A DNA stretch of 64,000 bases from Ornithodoros turicata (Eukaryota > Arthropoda > Arachnida > Ixodida > Argasidae), in assembly GCF_037126465.1 (NCBI RefSeq), contig NC_088201.1:72479269-72543268 (forward strand), written 5' to 3'. The notes beneath the pieces are model-generated. The model did no database searches and had not been told where the DNA came from. It saw only the letters and a program-made list of their open reading frames with translations. This document shows, in pieces, positions 57,701 through 64,000 of the stretch; positions within the stretch are counted from its first letter, which is position 1; the number at the start of each line of letters is the position of its first letter. The translations under genes were made by a program, and so were the position numbers.

Positions 57701-60700
57701 GTGGCGAAAGTCAGAGGGGAGCCGCCAAGGTAGAGCGGATACCTGCGGAAGCACTTGCGCGAGAACGCCATTGCAACAGTCTTCGCCGGCGACACTGTTA
57801 TGCCACGGGAGGCAAGATAGGTGGTAATCACATGTAGAGAGCTTTGCAGTGCGCGCTGGATCGTATCTTGACGGGTTGCAGAAGCCCAGATGCAGATGTC
57901 GTCGGCGTATATTGTGATGGATGTATGAGCAGGGATCACCGGGGCAAGGGAAGCCATGATAAGATTAAAGAGGAGGGGGCTAAGGACACTGCCCTGCGGG
58001 ACCCCACGGGTCACGTGGTGCTTGGTGGTGTCACCACCAGCGGTGCGCACGAAGAGACAGCGGCCTGATAAGAAGTCTTGTATCCATCGCAGGGGGCAGC
58101 CGCCAACTTGAGCCGCAGTAAGAGCGTTAAGGATGGCAGCATGGTAAACACTGTCGTAGGCTTTCTTTACGTCGAGGAACACAGCGGCAGTCAATAATCC
58201 CTCTGCTTTGGCTTGTTGGACCTGACTGACTAGGTTGGTGACACAGTCCAGCGCTGATCTGCCCGGGCGGAATCCCGCCATCACTTCCGGGAAATACTCA
58301 GCAGACTCAAGGAACAAGCTGAGACGTGTGAAAATCATGCGTTCAAGTGTCTTCCCTATGCAGCTGGTGCGGGAAATGGGACGAAAAGAGTCAATGTGAT
58401 GCGGCGATTGGCCCGGATTCAGTATAGGAACCACTATGGCCGTCTTCCAATTTTCTGGAACTTGTCCGGTACACCAACTCTCATTGAGAAGCCGCAGGAG
58501 GTGCAAGCGGCCCGATAGGGGAAGGTGCCAAAGGGCCTTATAGGTAACCTGACCTGCCCCAGGTGAGGTGTGCGGGGGAGCGGCTGCAAGTGCAGTTTCG
58601 AGTTCAGAGAGGTGAAGAGCGTGTCCAGGACAGGATGACTTGGCGCATGGACTGGGACTGCAGGCGTTACTGAGATGGGGGTGCTGGTGGTAAGTCTTAC
58701 GCAAAAATCTTCGGCAATTTGTAGTTCAGGCTGTGATGTACAAAGGGACAGGGAGCGGAACGGATTCCGCTGAGATACAGGGGAGGAGAGGCCTCGTAGT
58801 ACTCCCCATATCCGCGAGAGTGGTGTACGAGGGGATAAAGAGGACGTGAACATGCGCTAATGGTCCCGCGCAAGCTGACGCAGATGACGCCCAATGGCTT
58901 TCTGAACCCGCCGGGCTTCGAGGCGGTCAGGAGCGTGACCAGTGCGTCGGGCACGGCGTTCCGCGCGACGACGAAGAGCACGAAGCCGCTCGTACTTAGC
59001 ATCGACGGCAGAGAAGCACACCGGGACACGGGAGCAGTTAGTATCAGCCTGCGCAGCACCTGCTACAGTACGAGCAAAATCCTGCTGGTTTCCCAGTGCA
59101 TCGTTTGACGAAGCTGACTCCAGTGTGGCCTGATAGAGCTGCCAGTTGGTTCGCTTGACAGAACGTGATGTAGCCGGCTGACGCGATCGTCGGATGCCGA
59201 TAAGAACGGGCAAATGATCGCTTCCAAGGGTGTCGGCATCTACTCCCCATGTGAAAAGACGAGCCACTGATGTTGACACAGCCGTAAGATCAAGACATGA
59301 GGAGAGGTATGTGGCTTGAAGAAACGTTGGGGAACCGTCGTTTAATATACTTAGAGCTCTGTCGGCGAAGAGGTCCGCAAGGCGCTGTCACCGTATTTCT
59401 GGCAGTTAAAGCACTGAACCGGGGGTTCAATATACTCCGAGACTGGATAGTAAGCGAAGCCAAGTTGTAGCTTGGTAGGTAGCACGCGGCCAGGCTCAAA
59501 AGTGAGAAGAACACTTGACTTAACGATAACGTTGGCCGAGCCGTCACTCTCGCGGGAATAGGCCACCTCTCTGTTCACCTCAATAACGCCGCTGGCGCGG
59601 AAGAAACCGAGGAGCTGTGCATCGCTGTACTGGCGTGGAACACCAACTATTCTACCCGTGGTGCGAATGTATGATTGAGGAATGTATGGGAGAACGTCGA
59701 CTCCAGCAAGTGACCGGAGGACCACGAGACGGCGCGCAGATTCTTCAGATGACACATGCACAATGAGGGTACCCTGTTTATTGATGCGGTGACGGAGCAC
59801 CGTCTCTTGTGTTGCCGACAGGATGTCGCGCGCGACGGGGTTAGAGTCCACATCCCAGAAAAAGGCCAGAGGGTTCTCACAGCGAAAAACGACCGGGATG
59901 CCGTCGGCACGGCTCTTCTTATACCGTACTATTTGAAACCCATCCTGAGGCACTTTGCAGTCATCCACTGGACTTAGGTCAGAAGACTGAACCTCCATAC
60001 GCTGGTGAATGTCGTCCTGCTCGTGAAATCCCGCGCTCATGGAGCCGTGGTCAGTAAGGAGCTCGGTTCGTGAAGTACTCGGTGAGACAGACACAGCATC
60101 TTCGCTTGTCGGTCGCCACTGGCGACCGACTTCTCCCCGGCCTGGGTCGTTGCGGATCCTCGTCTCCGGCAGGATGACCAATGGTCCGGCGGTTTCCTCC
60201 GCCCCCCTCCATTGGTACGGGGGAGACGGCGAAATGCTCCGCCAATATCCGAAAACTGAGAAGCCGAAAAAAAGGCAAAAAGGAAAGGAATTTCGTGAGG
60301 AGCAGCAGAGAACACGTCAGATCAGTTCAACGTCGTCGTCGTCCTTGAAGCGAGAGGAATTTCCACGCAGGCGTGCTGTTACGCTTCATGTTCGATGCCG
60401 AGAGAGAGAAAGAGAGACTTCAGGCTTTATTTATATTGCTGTAGTATACTTCATACAGAAGCGAGCTTTGTGGTTCTGAAGCTGGGAATTGTGTCAAAAC
60501 TCACAATACAACATACCACAAACAAACAGCTTTGGAAAAGGAACTTTTTGCTAGTCTTTTCACATCCCCGTTGAGAATCTCCCAAACAGGGTGAGATTCT
60601 GACGTGGAAGAAAAGCTGTCATTTAGATATACGAAGAGCGAGCATTACATACCTTCTTCTCTGATCTCACTTAGAAGTTATGCAGTCTCTACATGAATCA

Positions 60701-60862
60701 CGTGCCACCATGCGCACATACAGCTGTGCTTACAAAGACACCTTTTCTGTTCTGTGTCCTGTTCAAAGCTATGAGCCCGAGTTGCACCCCGGTGTCACCT
60801 TCCGAATAAAAGACCTCAAAGCCACACTAAAGGTGTCCCCAACAGGGAGCACTCCCATTTTA
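54758..60862 (+). CDS. TBPL1: TBP-like factor (TBPL1/TRF2), two C-terminal-half exons, first possibly damaged
   Basis: TBP-related core-promoter factor. Exon 54758-54885 encodes ILQKLGVRVKFYNY and MPFTIKLMPFSQHHRDVA; exon 60769-60862 gives YEPELHPGVTFRIKDLKATL and SPTGS. They join in phase (two bases plus one) to read DVAIYEPELHPG. The order LQKLG, MPFxIxL, YEPELHP, RIKxLxATL, STGS is that of animal TBPL1, whose YEPELHP distinguishes it from TBP (YEPELFP). Oddities: an alternative acceptor at 54745 would give NSEETAKL, which fits the family, but in another frame from ILQKLG. About seven family residues between FYNYGVV and MPF are absent. The donor of the second exon is uncertain (60863, or 60833). 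Upstream exons are not seen and the last should lie beyond the right edge. The gene could be a pseudogene, a diverged paralogue or carry assembly errors. The intron between holds a LINE. Confidence 0.7.
54886..55542. other. TBPL1 intron, 5' part
   Basis: No repeat recognised. A decent acceptor (TTTGCTTTCTTGGCAG at about 55375) opens a 60-codon frame in phase with the preceding exon, but nothing in the family corresponds to it. Confidence 0.35.
55543..55860. mobile_element. Second copy of the TTCGGGG / AACCC repeat
   Basis: ATTCGGGGGATAAAAATCGGG at the left, then GGGTAAATGCCGGG, TTCGGGGAAGAATCG and TAAAACCCTAAGACTTCGGGG at the right, as in the element at 16124-16847. Shorter than that copy. 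Confidence 0.5.
55877..56221. repeat. Polypurine tract of about 340 bp (GAAA/GGAAA-rich)
   Basis: The plus strand is almost only A and G with occasional C, T. It follows the 3' end of the minus-strand LINE and may have grown from its tail. All long open frames here are low-complexity artefacts. Confidence 0.9.
56222..60430 (-). mobile_element. Broken I-group LINE (gag-like ORF1, endonuclease remnant, RT, RNase H)
   Basis: Read leftward. ORF1 59351-60181 ends in an incomplete zinc knuckle, CFNCQKYG. It runs straight into the last part of an AP-like endonuclease (LNDGSPTFL, then GSDHLPVLIGI at about 59215), so the rest of ORF1 and most of the endonuclease are deleted. The reverse transcriptase (57316-58704) has GTGQVPENWKTA-like, AGFRPGRS, FLDVKKAYDSV, GVPQGSVLSP and IYADDICIW blocks. 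RNase H (56367-57221) has YTDGSV, MEAELLGI and WIPGHVGLLGN. In-frame stops (58857, 57231) and frame changes near 58700 and 57580 show that it is dead. RNase H after RT with a zinc-knuckle ORF1 fits the I/R1 group. It lies in the TBPL1 intron. Confidence 0.88.
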
Positions 60863-60897
60863 GTAGGAATTTTTAGTAGAAAGTTTAGTGGAATCTC

Positions 60898-61687
60898 ACT
60901 AAACGGAAATTGCTTGAACGTAATTACTGCTTTAACGGAACAGCAGCAATGTTGTTTGGATTGGTATATTTATGCAATGCAAAAGGTTTCCCATTAAACG
61001 GAACGACAATTTTTACACCACTGGGTAAACGGAACTGACTCAACATTTAAAAGCATCATCGCTACACGCATGGCAGCTTGAGCTCCCTGCTTCCTCTAAG
61101 GCCATGATTAGGATTAGTACAGGAAACAGTAGTAAATGCCATATCCAACGGCATCGCGGAAGCGTGCACCTCATGCTCTTGATTGAAGCAAGATCGAAGT
61201 TGTCAACAATTTTGAGAGTCAACAATTTTTGTTTTGTTTTCTTGCTATACAAAAAGGACACTTACGATGAAGTAAGGGATGCCAAAAAGTACGCTAACAA
61301 GAACTCTTGGCTAAAAGGGCAAGCTGCGTGATGCATTTAGTGCTTCATGATTTCGACTGCAAACAAAAAGACTTGGACTCTGTAATGTGACTCCGAAGAG
61401 CTTAAAAATGCTTGCTACTGTGAATAAAGTGTGCCCAAAGTATGAATATCCCAATGACTGGGCCAGTTGTTCGTGTGAAGGTGGAACATCTCAATGAGGA
61501 CTAGAATAAAGTTCAAAATTGTGTCAGTATTCCTCGTCTTTGATGCAGTGATGTGCATAAAGTCTGCTTATAGCTTCTGGTCTGGAAATTACACCATTTA
61601 ACATCTCACACAACTCAGAAAATGGAACTCCTGATAAACGGAACATATTTTCCAGGTCCCTTGAGGTTCCGTTTAAAGAGATTCCAC
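60898..61687. mobile_element. TA-flanked inverted-repeat element (Tigger/pogo-like ends)
   Basis: Left GTGGAATCTCACTAAACGGAA and right TTCCGTTTAAAGAGATTCCAC are near complements, bordered by TA (60896-60897, 61688-61689). AAACGGAA phrases recur inside (60992, 61027). No transposase recognised. It starts 35 bp after the last TBPL1 exon and ends 38 bp before the 256-bp array. Confidence 0.7.
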
Positions 61688-61725
61688 TATATTTTGCAGT
61701 GAGGTTTTGCACTGCTACAAAAAGG

Positions 61726-64000
61726 CAGGTCTTGCATTGTTTGCACATGAAGTAGCAACCACTGTTCTCAAAATTCTGCTATTCTGCGACAGATGACGTA
61801 AAATCTGATCCACATCGCTTCACGAGTGTGACTCAACTGATTATTTTGTGCCACCTGGTGTAGAAAAAATAATAGTAGAACGATATCTTTTCCTTCCTGT
61901 CCCTGGCGCTCTTAGGGCCACACGCGGCTAAAACGACAGGATGTCATTCCTTGAGACTGAGGGACAAGAACGTGCGAACGGCAGGTCTTGCATTGTTTGC
62001 ACATGAAGTAGCAACCACTGTTTTCAAAATTCTGCTATTCTGCGAGAGATGACGTCAAATCTCATCCACATCGCTTCACGAGTGTGACTCAACTTATTAT
62101 TTTGTGTCACCTGGTGTAGAAAAAGTAATAGTAGAACGATATCTTTTCTTTCCTGTTCCTCGCGTTCTTAGGGCCACACGCGGCTAAGGCGACAGGATGT
62201 CATTCCTTGAGACTCAGGGACGTGAACATGCGAACGGCGGGTCTTGCATTGTTTGCACATGAAGTAGCAACCACTGTTCTCAAAGTTCTGCTATTCTGCG
62301 ACAGATGACGTCAAATCTCATCCACATCGCTTCACGAGTGTGACTCAACTGATTATTTTGTGCCACCTGATGTAGAAGAAGTAACAGTAGAACGATATAT
62401 TTTCCTTCCTGTCCCCGGCGCTCTTAGCGCCACACGCGGCTAAGGCGACAGGATGTCATTCCTTGAGACTGAGGGACGAGAACATGCGAACAGCAGGTCT
62501 TGCATTGTTTGCACATGAAGTAGCAACCACTGTTCTCAAAGTTCTGCTATTCTGCGACAGATGACGTCAAATCTCATCCACATCGCTTCACGAGTGTGAC
62601 TCAACTGATTATTTTGTGCCACCTGATGTAGAAGAAGTAACAGTAGAACGATATATTTTCCTTCCTGTCCCCGGCGCTCTTAGCGCCACACGCGGCTAAG
62701 GCGACAGGATGTCATTCCTTGAGACTGAGGGACGAGAACATGCGAACAGCAGGTCTTGCATTGTTTGCACATGAAGTAGCAACCACTGTTCTCAAAATCC
62801 TGCTATTCTGCGACAGATGACGTCAAATCTCATCCACATCGCTTCACGAGTGTGACTCAACTGATTATTTTGTGTCACCTGGTGTAGAAAAAGTAACAGT
62901 AGAACGATATCTTTTCCTTCCTGTCCCCGGCGCTCTTAGGGCCACACGCGGCTAAAACGACAGGATGTCATTCCTTGAGACTGAGGGACGAGAACGTGCG
63001 AACGGCAGGTCTTGCATTGTTTGCACATGAAGTAGAAACCACTGTTTTCAAAGTTCAGCTATTCTGCGACAGATGACGTCAAATCTCATCCACATCGCTT
63101 CACGAGTGTGACTCAACTGATTATTTTGTGTCACCTGGTGTAGAAAAAGTAACAGTAGAACGATATCTTTTCCTTCCTGTCCCCGGCGCTCTTAGGGCCA
63201 CACGCAGCTAAAACGACAGGATGTCATTCCTTGAGACTGAGGGACGAGAACGTGCGAACGGCAGGTCTTGCATTGTTTGCACATGAAGTAGAAACCACTG
63301 TTTTCAAAATTCTGCTATTCTGCGAGAGATGACGTCAAATCTCATCCACATCGCTTCACGAGTGTGACTCAACTTATTATTTTGTGTCACCTGGTGTAGA
63401 AAAAGTAATAGTAGAACGATATCTTTTCTTTCCTGTTCCTCGCGTTCTTAGGGCCACACGCGGCTAAGGCGACAGCATGTCATTCCTTGAGACTGAGGGA
63501 CGTGAACATGCGAACGGCGGGTCTTGCATTGTTTGCACATGAAGTAGCAACCACTGTTCTCAAAGTTCTGCTATTCTGCGACAGATGACGTCAAATCTCA
63601 TCCACATCGCTTCACGAGTGTGACTCAACTGATTATTTTGTGCCACCTGATGTAGAAGAAGTAACAGTAGAACGATATATTTTCCTTCCTGTCGCCGGCG
63701 CTCTTAGCGCCACACGCGGCTAAGGCGACAGGATGTCATTCCTTGAGACTGAGGGACGAGAACATGCGAACGGCAGGTCTTGCATTGTTTGCACATGAAG
63801 TAGCAACCACTGTTCTCAAAATCCTGCTATTCTGCGACAGATGACGTCAAATCTCATCCACATCGGTTCACGAGTGCGACTCAACTGATTATTTTGTGTC
63901 TCCTGGTGTAGAAAAAGTAATAGTAGACCGATATAGATTCCTTCCCGTTCCGGCGCTCTTACCGCCACACGCGGCTAAGACGACAGGATGTCATTCCTTG
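61726..64000. repeat. 256-bp tandem repeat, about nine copies, continues past right edge
   Basis: Copies start at 61726, 61982, 62238, 62494, 62750, 63006, 63262, 63518 and 63774, each exactly 256 bp apart. Every copy holds TCTTGCATTGTTTGCACATG, CAGATGACGT, TCGCTTCACGAGTG (GGTTCACGAGTG in the last), AGGATGTCATTCCTTGAGAC. Copies fall into types that recur in order: 63262, 63518 and 63774 resemble 61982, 62238 and 62750. Confidence 0.97.

Overview
The window reads as an arthropod, most likely ixodid tick, genome segment. Host exons are short, lie in long introns and have canonical GT-AG junctions. Most of the rest is transposon-derived: SGNH-type and I-type LINEs, a Penelope-like fragment, a tRNA-type SINE, and many short inverted-repeat elements flanked by TA, TTAA or 8-bp duplications. 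The tick assignment is inferred from repeat style and protein similarity; no sequence search was possible.

Layout. 0-6.9 kb: the 5' half of POLE2 (DNA polymerase epsilon subunit 2) on the minus strand, four exons joined in phase, running off the left edge; its introns hold an 88-bp tandem repeat, a Penelope-like fragment and two DNA-transposon-like elements. 6.9-7.3 kb: the spacer shared with the divergent YIPF5 gene (7305-8087, plus strand, a single exon). 8.3-15.7 kb: no gene recognised, several well-delimited inverted-repeat elements. 15.7-17.8 kb: a decayed LINE with an SGNH-hydrolase ORF1, split by another repeat.

16.86-51.27 kb is the main feature: a tandem array of three nearly identical 10.66-10.68-kb units (19266-29930, 29931-40606, 40607-51268), preceded by a 2.4-kb unit that has lost its middle. 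Each full unit carries a LINE piece and a whole set of B-type cyclin exons with a CCAAT-CDE-CHR-like promoter. This looks like a tandem triplication of a mitotic cyclin gene. One breakpoint lies inside the LINE, and the first unit is deleted with a templated-looking 20-bp filler.

51.3-64 kb: a SINE, an interspersed repeat, a perfect 30-bp-stem hairpin, two exons of a TBP-like factor (TBPL1/TRF2) separated by an intron holding a broken I-type LINE and a long purine tract, a TA-flanked inverted-repeat element, and a 256-bp tandem repeat running off the right edge. POLE2 and cyclin B act in S phase and mitosis, TBPL1 in core-promoter recognition and YIPF5 in ER-Golgi traffic; nothing suggests that they form one functional cluster beyond the shared POLE2-YIPF5 promoter.
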